Source: JAHJDS01 sp964569795 (GTDB taxonomy: Bacteria; Desulfobacterota; Desulfarculia; Desulfarculales; JAHJDS01). Taken from it: a DNA stretch of 64,000 nucleotides. Positions within the stretch are counted from its first letter, which is position 1, and every line of letters starts with the position of its first letter. Shown piece by piece: positions 33,375 to 42,686 of the stretch. The stretch covers positions 1-64,000 of the forward strand of contig CAZMVB010000022.1 of NCBI GenBank assembly GCA_964569795.1. Reading direction: 5' to 3'. Below the pieces are notes generated by a model that saw nothing but the letters and a program-made list of their open reading frames with translations, ran no database searches and was not told where the DNA came from. The position numbers and the translations under genes were made by a program.

Positions 33375-34496
33375 TCACGGGGTGACCAACTGGTTCTCCG
33401 CGCCCAAGAGAAGCGTCGTCAGCGGAGTCGCGGGTTTGGGACGTCGTCCGGCTTGCTGCCCGGCGTAACCCAAGAAACGGATAAAGGAACGCAACACCTC
33501 CTGATCAACCTGTTTGGCCGTTTCCTGATGAATGATTTGGACGCCCTCCAAGGGCCTCAAGGCGGCACGGTATTGACGTTCCGAGGTGATCGCATCATAG
33601 GCATCGACGATTCTGATGATTCTGACTGTCCGGTCCAGGTTATCGGAGTCCAAGCCGTCCGGATACCCTGATCCATCGAGGTTCTCGTGATGGCTCCGGA
33701 CTAGCTTCAGGGCCGGGGGAGGGAAGGATGGCAGCTCCCGCAGGGTCAGGAATCCCCGAAGCGGATGCTCGCGCACGATTCGCCACTCGTTTTCGGTCAA
33801 TTGCGACGGCTTGTTCAGCACCTCCGAGGGAATGGCCCGCTTGCCGATGTCATGTAGCATGCCACCCACACCCAGCAAGGTCACTTCCCTGTTGGACAGA
33901 CCTATGAAATCGGCGAAGGCTATGGTCAACAGGCAGACATTTACCGAATGGCTGTATAGACTGTAATCCGTGGCCAGGATCTCGGTCAGGCACTGGACCG
34001 CCGTTTGGTCGCCGGCCACGAAGCCGGCAACCTGATCCACGTATTTTTTACAACGGTCCACATTTCTTCCCAGTCGGGGGTCGGTGACAGCCTGCTCGAT
34101 CAGGTGGTTGGCCGTGTCATGGATCAACTTGGCCTTGATATCGACGACCACCTTTTCTTCTTTCACCAAATCATCGGCCATTTCGACCAGGTAATCGACC
34201 ACATCCGTCTGGTCTCCACGCTTGAAATATACCTTCTCCAGTCCGCTTCGCCGGAGATGAGCCAGGCCATTTTTGGACGGTCTTTGTCCACGATCCAGGA
34301 TCTTCAACAAGGTCGTGGAGTCGTCTCGTCGCCTGATCCCGAGCAAATACAGATCAAACGGCACGTCCCGTTCCGAAGACAGGTAATCCAAAGACAGCGT
34401 ATCGACATTGAGACTGTCCAGATCCAACAAGTCCAGATCGACCTGAACGACCTTTAATGGAGCGTCGAGCGAAATCTTCTGGTGTTCATCTTCCAT
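33375..34496 (-). CDS. HD-GYP domain protein (c-di-GMP phosphodiesterase)
   Basis: The 373-residue protein has an N-terminal region of about 160 residues without a recognised sensor domain. The HD-GYP domain follows, with GMLHDIGKRAIP (HD metal site) and HHENLDGSGYPDG (GYP motif), plus RIVDAYDAITSERQYR. The metal-binding residues appear intact, so hydrolysis of cyclic di-GMP is expected. It closely resembles the second HD-GYP protein at 36400-37578 in architecture, suggesting paralogs. It is the last gene of a minus-strand operon with a hybrid kinase and a PilZ protein. Confidence 0.9.
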   Translation of the reverse strand: MEDEHQKISLDAPLKVVQVDLDLLDLDSLNVDTLSLDYLSSERDVPFDLYLLGIRRRDDSTTLLKILDRGQRPSKNGLAHLRRSGLEKVYFKRGDQTDVVDYLVEMADDLVKEEKVVVDIKAKLIHDTANHLIEQAVTDPRLGRNVDRCKKYVDQVAGFVAGDQTAVQCLTEILATDYSLYSHSVNVCLLTIAFADFIGLSNREVTLLGVGGMLHDIGKRAIPSEVLNKPSQLTENEWRIVREHPLRGFLTLRELPSFPPPALKLVRSHHENLDGSGYPDGLDSDNLDRTVRIIRIVDAYDAITSERQYRAALRPLEGVQIIHQETAKQVDQEVLRSFIRFLGYAGQQAGRRPKPATPLTTLLLGAENQLVTP

Positions 34497-34569
34497 GATG
34501 GCTCCGATGACTGATCTGATGGTACGCTCGGATGATTTGGCGCCGGACGATGCTTTGCATGTGCGTCAT
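34486..34569 (-). CDS. Possible 27-residue leader peptide overlapping the HD-GYP start
   Basis: An ATG at 34569 has a strong ribosome-binding site (AAGGGAG, spaced six bases) just after the hybrid kinase stop codon. The frame encodes 27 residues rich in His, Arg and Gln and ends 11 bases inside the HD-GYP gene, whose own ATG has GGAG nearby. Overlap of this kind can couple translation. It may instead be chance, and no similarity is recognised. Confidence 0.3.
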   Translation of the reverse strand: MTHMQSIVRRQIIRAYHQISHRSHHGR

Positions 34570-34588
34570 TCTGTCTCCCTTTCCGGGC

Positions 34589-36400
34589 CTATTCCGGTGC
34601 CAGTGATTGCCCAGGTGTGGAATCCAGTGCCAATCTGATTCGGCGAATGAATTCGTCCATGCGATACGGCTTCCTGATAAAACCGCTGATTCCCAGTTTC
34701 CAAAGGTCATCCGCTATGCTGTCCTCGATATAGCCACTAGAAATCAGTATCTTTTTGCCGGGATCAAAGACCCTGATTTCCTTCAAGCATGCCAGGCCGC
34801 CCATACCGGGCATATTGAGGTCCAGGACAACCAAGTGGATTTCATGGTGGTTCTCCTTACATATTCTAAGGGCCTCCTCACCGGTTTCAGCGGCCAGGGT
34901 CGAATATCCGTAAAGATGCAAAAATTCCTGGGCAATCCGTAGAATAGAACTTTCATCATCCACGACCAGTATGGTCTCCTCTCCCCCTTCTACATGTTGT
35001 TTTACCTCCTTTGTCTGAGACTTCCTCAACCTCTGTGTCTCCATCGCCGGAAACAGTATTTTAAATGTCGTTCCAACTCCCTGTAGGCTGTCGCAAGTTA
35101 TTTGTCCACCGTGTTCCTTCACGATGCCGTAAACAGTGTATAGGCCCAGGCCCGTTCCTTGCCCGACCTCCTTTGTCGAGAAAAATGGATCGAAAATTCT
35201 CTGGAGCGTGATTTGATCCATGCCGCCGCCATTGTCTGAAAATTTCATCATTATATAGTTCCCAGGTCTCAAATCAATCGTTCCGTAACAATCCTTTTCC
35301 GTTAATTCTATATTGGAGGTTGATATTTCAATTATTCCATCTCCATGGATAGCGTCTTTGGCATTTGTGCCGAGGTTCAACAATATTTGCTCAATTTGAT
35401 AGGGATCGGCATAGATCATTTTAAGCTCTTCAACTAGGTCTGTATCGATGGTGATCATTCTTGGTATAGTTCTTTGTAATAACTGGACGGTTTGCTTTAC
35501 GCTCTGATTAAGGTCCGTAGCTTGCAACCGACTTTCGACTTTTCGGCCGAAAGTCAAGAGTCTCCTGACCAGAGTGGCGGCATGGTCCACGGCGCTCTCT
35601 ATTTCAAGTAAATATGAATCTACGGGGCCTTTCACAGACTGTCGGGCCTTCATCAGTTCTATATATCCGGAAATGGCCTGAAGTATGTTATTAAAGTCAT
35701 GGGCGATACCGCTGGCCAGGGTGCCGACGGCCTCCATTTTCTGGGCGTGATTAAGTTGCTTCTGTAGTTCTTTGAGCTTGCTTTCGGCCAGAATTCTTTC
35801 AGTGACATCCCGACCCGAGACGGAGGCATAGGGTTGATGTACCGTACTTTCGACAAGAGTGCTGCTGTACTCAATGTAGTGGATTGTGCCGTCGGCTATT
35901 TGTATTTTAAAAATGCCTTTTGCGAAATTATTTTCCAGTAGTTCCTTCAAGTAGGTTATATTAAAATCTTCTTGGTCTTCTATCTGAATGAAGTCGGTAA
36001 TCTTGCGCCCAGTTATTTCCTTTATAGATGAAGCAAGTCGGGCTGCCAAAGCGGGATTGACCGTAATAAAATTGCCCTCCAAGTCATGGGTGAACACGAA
36101 GTCACGAATTGTATTGAAGAGTTCACGGTACATTCGTTCCGACTTCTGGAGGGCTATCAACGTCTGTTCGTGTTGGGCAATCTTGTTGGTCAGTTCGCGG
36201 TTGGCTTGCTCCATTTGTTTGAAATATTCAAAAGCTTCGGCGCTTCTACCATCTAACAAAGCCTCCAGATCAGCCGTCTTGGCTCTCAGCCTGATTACCT
36301 CTCGACGAAGGCGATCCTTGGTCTTATCTTTTAATTGGGAATCTCCGACTTTGACTATATATAAATATTCTTCATTATCGTCCATCGGGTACTCCAGCAT
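34589..36400 (-). CDS. Hybrid PAS histidine kinase with C-terminal receiver
   Basis: The 603-residue protein begins with a coiled coil (about 25-95), then a PAS domain (about 90-210), HisKA with H-box GIAHDFNN near residue 240, HATPase (DNGGGM, GTGLGL) and a receiver domain whose phosphoacceptor lies in VVLDLNMPG near residue 535. There is no membrane segment. Its ATG overlaps the stop codon of the upstream HD-GYP gene (TAATG). By eye the gene is clearly poorer in GC than its neighbours, with many A/T-ending codons, which suggests separate acquisition. It probably controls c-di-GMP turnover with the flanking HD-GYP proteins. Confidence 0.9.
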   Translation of the reverse strand: MLEYPMDDNEEYLYIVKVGDSQLKDKTKDRLRREVIRLRAKTADLEALLDGRSAEAFEYFKQMEQANRELTNKIAQHEQTLIALQKSERMYRELFNTIRDFVFTHDLEGNFITVNPALAARLASSIKEITGRKITDFIQIEDQEDFNITYLKELLENNFAKGIFKIQIADGTIHYIEYSSTLVESTVHQPYASVSGRDVTERILAESKLKELQKQLNHAQKMEAVGTLASGIAHDFNNILQAISGYIELMKARQSVKGPVDSYLLEIESAVDHAATLVRRLLTFGRKVESRLQATDLNQSVKQTVQLLQRTIPRMITIDTDLVEELKMIYADPYQIEQILLNLGTNAKDAIHGDGIIEISTSNIELTEKDCYGTIDLRPGNYIMMKFSDNGGGMDQITLQRIFDPFFSTKEVGQGTGLGLYTVYGIVKEHGGQITCDSLQGVGTTFKILFPAMETQRLRKSQTKEVKQHVEGGEETILVVDDESSILRIAQEFLHLYGYSTLAAETGEEALRICKENHHEIHLVVLDLNMPGMGGLACLKEIRVFDPGKKILISSGYIEDSIADDLWKLGISGFIRKPYRMDEFIRRIRLALDSTPGQSLAPE

Positions 36401-37578
36401 TATGGTCCTTGAGTAATATTCGAATTGGTCAGATCTTCTATCTTCAATTGCCTCCTGTGGTCATTGGGAAGGTCAACACGCCGGACCTCCCGAGTTTTCT
36501 TGCCTCCCACCCGGCCCAGAAACCTCACAAATGAATTTAACAGTGGCTCGTTGTATTGACCACCCATCTCCTGAACGATAAGCTTTATGGCATCCCCGGG
36601 ACTCGATGCCGGTTTATAGACCCGTTCCGAAGTGATGGCGTCATAGGCATCGATTATCCGTATAATCTGAGACTGGGAAGCGATATGTTCCCCAGTCAAG
36701 CCTCGGGGATAACCCGAGCCATCGATGTTTTCGTGGTGCTGGTAAACCATCTTGAGGGATTCGGCCGGCAGTCTGCCCGACTGGCGAAGCATCTGAAAGC
36801 CCTCGGTCGGATGGTTCCGGATCAAGGCCCATTCGTCATCTTCGAGTTTGGACGGCTTCCTGAGGACGGCTGCGGGCAGGTTCCGCTTGCCGACGTCATG
36901 TAACAGTCCGCCCAATCCAATCTGAGCTATCTGATCTTTGGTCAAGCCCAGGAATTGTCCAAAGGCCGCGACCAGCAGGCAGACGTTGACCGAGTGGTCC
37001 AAGAGGCTATAGTCAATGGTCAGGGTGTCGGCCAGACTCTGGATGGCGTCGGGGGTGGCATCAAGAAAGTCGGCTATCGCCGCGATCAACTCCTGGCCGA
37101 TTTTGACGTTGTCCCCCAAGCGGGGCTCCGTCATGGCCTGCTCGATGACCAACAGGGCGTTGTCCCGGAGAAGCCTCGCCTTGGCGACGGCCAGGGCCAT
37201 GGGATTTTTCAAGACCTTCCTGGTCTTCCGGGCCGCCTCGTCCAGCAACGGGGGCATCTGGGCCAGGGGCACGTACACCACCTCAAACCCGTAGCTGCGA
37301 AGAAAATTGAATTCCCTGGCCCGGAGTGGTCTTCCGGCTCCCAGGATCCGTTGCATGACGATCTTGCCGTCCTGGCGGCTGTGGCGAGGCAGGTAGAGAT
37401 CGACGGTCAGCTTCTTGTCTCGTTCGATCTGGTCCAAGGCGATACCACGGACGCCCAGGGCCGCCTCGTTGATGTCTTCGGCCCTGACCTGGGTGATGTG
37501 AAGGGAACCGTCGAGATCGATCGACTGGTCGCTCTCATTCCCGGTCCCAATGTCTTCAGGCCGCCGGACCACGCTCAT
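36400..37578 (-). CDS. HD-GYP domain protein (c-di-GMP phosphodiesterase), second copy
   Basis: The 392-residue protein has the same layout as the one at 33375-34496: an unassigned N-terminal ~170 residues, then HD (LLHDVGKRNLP) and GYP motif (HHENIDGSGYPRG). Metal ligands appear intact. The two N-terminal regions share short segments (RRDDST/RQDGKI with LGAGRPL or DRGQRPS), so this may be a family-specific sensor. It lies 79 bases downstream of the PilZ gene and overlaps the hybrid kinase start. Confidence 0.9.
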   Translation of the reverse strand: MSVVRRPEDIGTGNESDQSIDLDGSLHITQVRAEDINEAALGVRGIALDQIERDKKLTVDLYLPRHSRQDGKIVMQRILGAGRPLRAREFNFLRSYGFEVVYVPLAQMPPLLDEAARKTRKVLKNPMALAVAKARLLRDNALLVIEQAMTEPRLGDNVKIGQELIAAIADFLDATPDAIQSLADTLTIDYSLLDHSVNVCLLVAAFGQFLGLTKDQIAQIGLGGLLHDVGKRNLPAAVLRKPSKLEDDEWALIRNHPTEGFQMLRQSGRLPAESLKMVYQHHENIDGSGYPRGLTGEHIASQSQIIRIIDAYDAITSERVYKPASSPGDAIKLIVQEMGGQYNEPLLNSFVRFLGRVGGKKTREVRRVDLPNDHRRQLKIEDLTNSNITQGP

Positions 37579-37657
37579 CCCCAGTCCCTTTGGTCAAGAA
37601 ATCGCCGCCACTCTTGGCCTACCTCCGTCCCTGTTGCGCTGGTCAATACCTCCACGG

Positions 37658-38317
37658 TCATTGGGTGTAATTCGTCCACCCGGTTAGGTCGGCCAGTTGA
37701 TAGATGAAATCCTCGATTTCGACCCGTGTGGACTCGAACCTGACCCCGAATTCATACTCACCCTCGTCGAGGGTGCGGCTGTTGCGCACCTGTGAGGCCA
37801 GTTTGTCAATGGTCGTCCCGTCATTCAGCTTGAATGAAATGAGCAGATTGTCGCCGACATCGAAAAAAAGCGGTCCCTTGAATCGGCAACCGGAACGGGA
37901 CAGGTCGATGATGGTTCCGGCGACATTTTTCAATTCCTGTTCTTCCGGGTAGAAGATTTCGACCTCGAATCTGACCGGAAAGCGTTCCTCGCAACGCAAC
38001 TCGATCATCTCGACCTGTTCCGGATATGACAAGTAAATTATCTTGAGGGGATCTTGCTGAATATGGGTCACGGTCGAGGTGAAGCCGTACATCACGCCCC
38101 TGTCCACGAACCGAACGGTGCACTGGGTGCCAATGGTGGTGATCAGAGGGGTCCCGGAAATCAGAGGCACCCGGGTCAGGACCAGTTCCTGTCCGACAAG
38201 TCCGACATAGGGGGCCGAGGATTTCAAACGCTGACCGGCCACCATCCGGGTGAAGAACATGCGCTCCCCGGGTCTGAGGCCCGTCAGTGAGTCACGAGGC
38301 TTCAAGTCTGGTGGCAT
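37658..38317 (-). CDS. PilZ domain c-di-GMP receptor (YcgR-like)
   Basis: The 219-residue protein has an N-terminal YcgR-like domain (about 1-100) and a C-terminal PilZ domain. The c-di-GMP motifs are visible as CEERFPVRF (RxxxR) near residue 108 and DLSRSGCRF ([D/N]xSxxG) near residue 140. It is first of four minus-strand genes with two phosphodiesterases and a kinase, so receptor, degradation and signalling are co-located. YcgR proteins slow flagella or control adhesion; the target here is unknown. Confidence 0.85.
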   Translation of the reverse strand: MPPDLKPRDSLTGLRPGERMFFTRMVAGQRLKSSAPYVGLVGQELVLTRVPLISGTPLITTIGTQCTVRFVDRGVMYGFTSTVTHIQQDPLKIIYLSYPEQVEMIELRCEERFPVRFEVEIFYPEEQELKNVAGTIIDLSRSGCRFKGPLFFDVGDNLLISFKLNDGTTIDKLASQVRNSRTLDEGEYEFGVRFESTRVEIEDFIYQLADLTGWTNYTQ

Positions 38318-38521
38318 ACTGGTCCTCAGTGGGCTGCCGGTTATCTTTGCCCTCGACTGGGTCCCCCCCCGTGCCCGAGTACCGGGACAATTGGCCCACT
38401 AAATAATTTACCAAAAAAGCCAGGCGAATCCCTGTTAATTAATTGTTAGTTTTTTGATGGGAGATGCCCATCATTTTCGGCCGGCGGTCAGATCACGGTC
38501 CTCGTATTCAGGACCCTTAAC

Positions 38522-38538
38522 TTATTATTATTATTATT
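38522..38538. repeat. TTA microsatellite
   Basis: Five TTA units in tandem lie in the gap between the PilZ and PAS-LuxR genes (38318-38580). This gap is AT-rich compared with the rest of the window. It may contain the promoter of the PilZ operon, but no clear boxes are seen. Confidence 0.6.
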
Positions 38539-38580
38539 TGGAGACCCCGGCGGCCAAGACGGAACAGATGCCGGCGGTGA

Positions 38581-40335
38581 TTAACGATGGATTATATATT
38601 CCAGGTAGGTCCTCAGGTTCTGTTTGTGACCGATGAGGCCGAGTTTGGCCCGAATGTTGTGGCGGTGAAACGAGACCGTCGCCAGGGATGTATTGAGCAA
38701 CTTGCTAATTTCTTTTGTCTTTTTTCCATCACAGATCAAGTGGGCCACTTGGATTTCTGTGGGGGTCAAGGCCGCCAACTCCGTTTGCGGCCGCCGCTCG
38801 AGGGGGGCGAAGATCTGGTTGAAATTCTTTTCCAGCAAGAGGACCAATTCCTCCTGCTCCGAGTCCAGATAGCTGTTCCGCAAGCGGTCGATGTACGGCT
38901 TGACCAGCAAGTTATAGTTTTCCACGGCATTTCTCTGCAGCTCTCGTTTCTCCTCCTCCCGGTGTTCCAGGAGCACCTCCAGGGCGGAGGTGAGTCGGTT
39001 CAGATCGGCCGTGCGCTCCCTGACCCGCTGCTCCAGTTGGGCGTGGGTCTCCCTCAACCGATCGTCCGCGTCCCTGGTGTCGGTGACGTCAATGGCCACG
39101 GCGTTCCAGACGACCTTGCCGTCCGGGGTGGAATGGGGGGTGGCCTGGACCCGCAGCCAGACGGTCGTGCCGTCGGGCCTGACGATCCGGTGGTCCACCC
39201 GGTAGTCGGTCATGGTTCGGGCCGATTCCTCGATGGCCGGGAGGACGCGTTCGAGGTCCTCGGCCGGGATCAATCCGAAGATCGACGAGACATCGGTCGC
39301 GATCCGCCCCGGTTCCAGCCCGATGATTTCCCCGGCCTTCTGACTGACATAGGGGACGACGTATGATCCGTCCCGCTGGCGGATAAATTGAAAGACCACG
39401 CCGGGAATATGGGCGGCGATGGCCGCGTACCGGGCCTCACTCTCCCGGAGGGCCTCCTCGGCCCGTCGCCGCTCGGTGATGTCGCGGGTGACGCCGGCCA
39501 GGCCAAGAATCTCCCCCTGACCATCATGGATGATGCTCGCCAAACACTCGGTCCAGAAGGTGGTACCGTCCCGGTGACGGACTTCCAGTTCCAGGGGCTT
39601 CAGCTTCAAAAGAGAGCCTGGTTCCCGGACCCACTTGGCCAGGGCCTTGGCGTTTTCCTCGTCAGCCAGTTTCCTGGAGTCCGGTGTCAGGAAAGCGGTC
39701 AGGTGCCGCCCCAGTAAATCTTCGACCCTGTAGCCGGTGAGGGGTTCGACCGAGGGGCTGAAAAAGGTGAACTTCATATCGGCATCAGTGGCCCAGATGG
39801 CGTCAAATACGTTCTCGGCCAACAGGCGGTAGCGCCTCTCGCTGGCCTTCAAGGCCTCCTCGGCCGTTTTCCGGGAGGTGATGTCTTGGGTCGTCCCCTC
39901 CAGGTAGGCGAAATTGCCCGACTTGTCGAGGACCCTGTAAACGGTGAGCCCGGCCCACATCGAGGTACCGTCTTTGCGTCTGAATTGAAGCTCAAGGTCC
40001 TTGACCTCCCCCTCCTGTTCCAATTGTCTGATTAGTTGTTGGCGATTGTCTGAGTCAAGATAGAAATCAGAGGCCGGGACGGCCACCAGTTCTCCTTCTG
40101 ATTCGTAACCGGCCATCCGGCGCATGGCTCTATTGACCAATAGCACTATGCCCTCGGGCGTGGACCGGAAAAACCCGACCGGCAGTCGGTCGATCAACCG
40201 TTTGAACTGCCTTTCAACGGCGTCTGGGTCCGGATCATGCCTCTCCAACCGCTCTATTGGCCGGTCTGTCTTTTCGGGCTTCAGTTTTGGGGGTCGCCCC
40301 GGAAGTCCGGGTCGTTTACTGGGCTCGTCTTGCAT
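38581..40335 (-). CDS. Multi-PAS LuxR-type transcription regulator
   Basis: The 584-residue protein has three PAS/PAC units in series (about 45-165, 170-295 and 300-420), each closing with a DIT or DVT segment. A coiled coil follows, then a C-terminal LuxR/GerE helix-turn-helix (LTPTEIQVAHLICDGKKTKEI...RAKLGL). There is no kinase or receiver domain, so it is a one-component sensor-regulator. An ATG at 40335 with GAGGGGA eight bases upstream is preferred to codons further upstream. The target genes are unknown; the gene is divergent from the cyclase-fold/DUF362 pair. Confidence 0.85.
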   Translation of the reverse strand: MQDEPSKRPGLPGRPPKLKPEKTDRPIERLERHDPDPDAVERQFKRLIDRLPVGFFRSTPEGIVLLVNRAMRRMAGYESEGELVAVPASDFYLDSDNRQQLIRQLEQEGEVKDLELQFRRKDGTSMWAGLTVYRVLDKSGNFAYLEGTTQDITSRKTAEEALKASERRYRLLAENVFDAIWATDADMKFTFFSPSVEPLTGYRVEDLLGRHLTAFLTPDSRKLADEENAKALAKWVREPGSLLKLKPLELEVRHRDGTTFWTECLASIIHDGQGEILGLAGVTRDITERRRAEEALRESEARYAAIAAHIPGVVFQFIRQRDGSYVVPYVSQKAGEIIGLEPGRIATDVSSIFGLIPAEDLERVLPAIEESARTMTDYRVDHRIVRPDGTTVWLRVQATPHSTPDGKVVWNAVAIDVTDTRDADDRLRETHAQLEQRVRERTADLNRLTSALEVLLEHREEEKRELQRNAVENYNLLVKPYIDRLRNSYLDSEQEELVLLLEKNFNQIFAPLERRPQTELAALTPTEIQVAHLICDGKKTKEISKLLNTSLATVSFHRHNIRAKLGLIGHKQNLRTYLEYIIHR

Positions 40336-40694
40336 GTCCAAATCCCCTCGGTCCGGCCCACCGGTCCATTCCTTTCCGAAAGCCGGCAAAGGCAAATTAT
40401 TTTTACTATATTAACAGATTTTGGCAAGGTTGTGTAAAGGGACACCTGGTCCGACTGATATACCTTAGCTGTGGCCCCCACGTTCAATTTCCTCGATGGG
40501 CTCGGCTCAGCATCCGTTGTGACTCCAGGCTGACCATGATATGTTTTGGCGCAAGGGTACGAAGAGCCGGGTCAGGGCGAGCGGTTACGGTTGAGGTCTT
40601 GGAAATTGGTTCGGCCTGGGGAAATGTCATTGTGTCTCGGAGATGGCGTCATGATTCCGGTTCAGCAAAATCGGCCGGCGCCCAGAGGTGACCG
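40336..40694. other. Divergent intergenic region
   Basis: This 359-base gap separates the PAS-LuxR gene from the cyclase-fold gene. AT-rich sequence at 40395-40435 is the likely promoter area for the LuxR-type gene. No further gene is supported. Confidence 0.45.
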
Positions 40695-41600
40695 ATGAGT
40701 TCAAACGCCGGCCGGCAGTTGATCAGGGCCGGCCTGGACCGGATCAAGAAACGGGCCCGGCCTGACGGGGCCTTCTCCCTGACCCGGGCCGGTCAGGCCC
40801 GGCCCGACGCCACGGCCTGGGCCGTGCTGGTCCTGGCCGCCGCCGATCGGACCGATCCCCTGATCGACACCGCCCGCCGGGCCCTGATCCGATTCCAGCA
40901 ACCCGACGGCCGGGTGATCCTCGATCCGGCCTGGCCGGCGGCCTACTGGCCGACGCCTTTGGCCTGTCTGGCCTGGACCGGGGACGAGAAATACGACTCC
41001 CATCGATCGAGGGCAATCAAGTTTCTGCTCTCGGCCAAGGGTCTGGCCTGGCCCCGGCGGCTGTCCCCCGTGCTGGGGCACGACACCTCGATCGTCGGTT
41101 GGCCCTGGGTCGATCAGACCCATAGCTGGACCGAGCCGACCGGACTGGCCCTGCTGGCCTTGGCCGCCTCGGGTCAAGGCGAACACCCCCGCTGCCGTGA
41201 GGGGATCCGGCTGCTCCTGGACCGCCAACTGCCCCACGGCGGCTGGAACTACGGCAATACCCGGGTATTCAAGAACACCTTGCCACCGATGCCCAAGTCC
41301 ACCGGCCTGGTGCTTGATGCCCTCGCCCGCCGGGTGGCGCCCGAAAAGGTGGCCCCCAGCCTGGCCTACGCCCGGACCCAGGTGGCCGAATCGAAAACAC
41401 CGCTGTCGCTGGGTTGGCTGGTGTTGGGGTTGAGCGCCTGGGACCGGCGGCCGGACCGGGCCCCGGAGCTTGTCGCCGAAACCCTCCAGCGCCAAAAGAC
41501 CGTCGGGGCGTACGATACCGTGGCCCTGGCGGTCTTGATCCTGGCCGGGCTGAACCAGGACGGTCGTCTGGTCAAACCGGCCGGCGGAGACCGTTCATGA
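40695..41600 (+). CDS. Squalene-cyclase/prenyltransferase alpha-toroid fold protein
   Basis: The 301-residue soluble protein is built from repeated helix pairs with QW-like turns (QQPDGRV, near residue 73; QLPHGGWNYGN, near 178), as in terpene cyclase and prenyltransferase barrels. It is much shorter than true squalene-hopene cyclases and lacks a DxDD-type catalytic motif, so a binding or unrelated enzymatic role is more likely. No signal peptide is seen. It is 75 bases upstream of a DUF362 gene and probably cotranscribed. Confidence 0.7.
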   Translation: MSSNAGRQLIRAGLDRIKKRARPDGAFSLTRAGQARPDATAWAVLVLAAADRTDPLIDTARRALIRFQQPDGRVILDPAWPAAYWPTPLACLAWTGDEKYDSHRSRAIKFLLSAKGLAWPRRLSPVLGHDTSIVGWPWVDQTHSWTEPTGLALLALAASGQGEHPRCREGIRLLLDRQLPHGGWNYGNTRVFKNTLPPMPKSTGLVLDALARRVAPEKVAPSLAYARTQVAESKTPLSLGWLVLGLSAWDRRPDRAPELVAETLQRQKTVGAYDTVALAVLILAGLNQDGRLVKPAGGDRS

Positions 41601-41675
41601 TCAACGGGCAAGCCAGGTCAAGGATCATCACCCGGACGTCCCTTCAAATCGGCTCAACCTGACAAGGACCGGACG

Positions 41676-42686
41676 ATGACCGAACACCCACCGGAAAAAC
41701 GCCACGACCACGGGCGGCGGACATTCATCTGGACCGGCCTGGGCCTGGCGGCCGCCGGCGCCGGATACGGCATCTACCGCTGGCTTTCGCCCCGGGCCCG
41801 GACCCGGACTTTCATCGGCAAGGCGGCCGACTACCAGGTCGATTTCGGCCGGCTGATCTCGACAGGCCTGAAGGAGTTGGGCTTGAAGAAGGCCGAGGTC
41901 AAGGGCAAGCGGATCCTGCTGAAACCCAACCTGGTCGAGGCCTTGCCGGGGATTCAGGTAACCACCAACCCGGCGGTGGTCATCGGCGCCGCCGAGGCCT
42001 TCCGGCGATTGGGGGCCGGCGAGGTCGTCGTGGCCGAGGGGTCGGCCAACACCACGGACACCTTCCGTCTGCTGGATCTGGCCGGTTATTCGACCGACCT
42101 GCCCGGGGCCAAGTTGAAGTTCGTGGATTTGAACTACGATGACGTCAAGGCCGTGTCCAATGCCGGCGGCCGAACCGGCCTGAGGCACCTGATGCTGCCC
42201 CGGACGGTTTTGGAGGCCGACTGGATCGTGTCCATGCCCAAAATGAAGACGCACCACTGGGCCGGGGTGAGCCTGGCCATGAAAAACCTGCTCGGTACCA
42301 TGCCCGGCTCATTTTACGGCTGGCCCAAAAACGTGATCCACCAGGTTGGCATCCAGAAGACGATCCTGGACATCAACTCCACGGTCCGTTCCCACTTTTC
42401 CATCGTCGATGGCGTGGTCGGGATGGACGGTGACGGCCCGATCATGGGACGGCCCCGGCCGGCCGGGGTGATCGTCATGGGCCGCCTCCCGGCCTCGGTG
42501 GACGCCACCTGCTGCCGGGTGATGGAGATCGATCCGGAGCGGGTCGGCTACCTTTCGGCCTCGAGAGGGAGGTTCGGTCCGATCAATATCGGCCGTATCG
42601 TCCAGCGGGGCGAGACCATTGACGCGGTCAAGACCCGGTTCACCCTCCTGGACTACATCCCGGTCCAACGTGCCCTGAGGGGCTGA
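41676..42686 (+). CDS. DUF362 family protein with N-terminal membrane/Tat-like leader
   Basis: The 336-residue protein begins RRTFIWTGLGLAAAGAGYGI, a twin-arginine-like or anchor segment. The DUF362 core follows: LLKPNLVE near residue 88, TNPAVVIGAAEAFRRLGA, SMPKMKTHHWAGVSLAMKN near residue 190, and VDGVVGMDGDGP near residue 248. Fe-S cysteines of the longer DUF362-ferredoxin fusions are absent. Family function is not established. Pairing with the cyclase-fold gene suggests one shared envelope-associated process. Confidence 0.8.
   Translation: MTEHPPEKRHDHGRRTFIWTGLGLAAAGAGYGIYRWLSPRARTRTFIGKAADYQVDFGRLISTGLKELGLKKAEVKGKRILLKPNLVEALPGIQVTTNPAVVIGAAEAFRRLGAGEVVVAEGSANTTDTFRLLDLAGYSTDLPGAKLKFVDLNYDDVKAVSNAGGRTGLRHLMLPRTVLEADWIVSMPKMKTHHWAGVSLAMKNLLGTMPGSFYGWPKNVIHQVGIQKTILDINSTVRSHFSIVDGVVGMDGDGPIMGRPRPAGVIVMGRLPASVDATCCRVMEIDPERVGYLSASRGRFGPINIGRIVQRGETIDAVKTRFTLLDYIPVQRALRG

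Noticed and set aside
40695..41600. Functional squalene-hopene cyclase
   Set aside because: The protein is less than half the usual length and has no DxDD-type catalytic motif.
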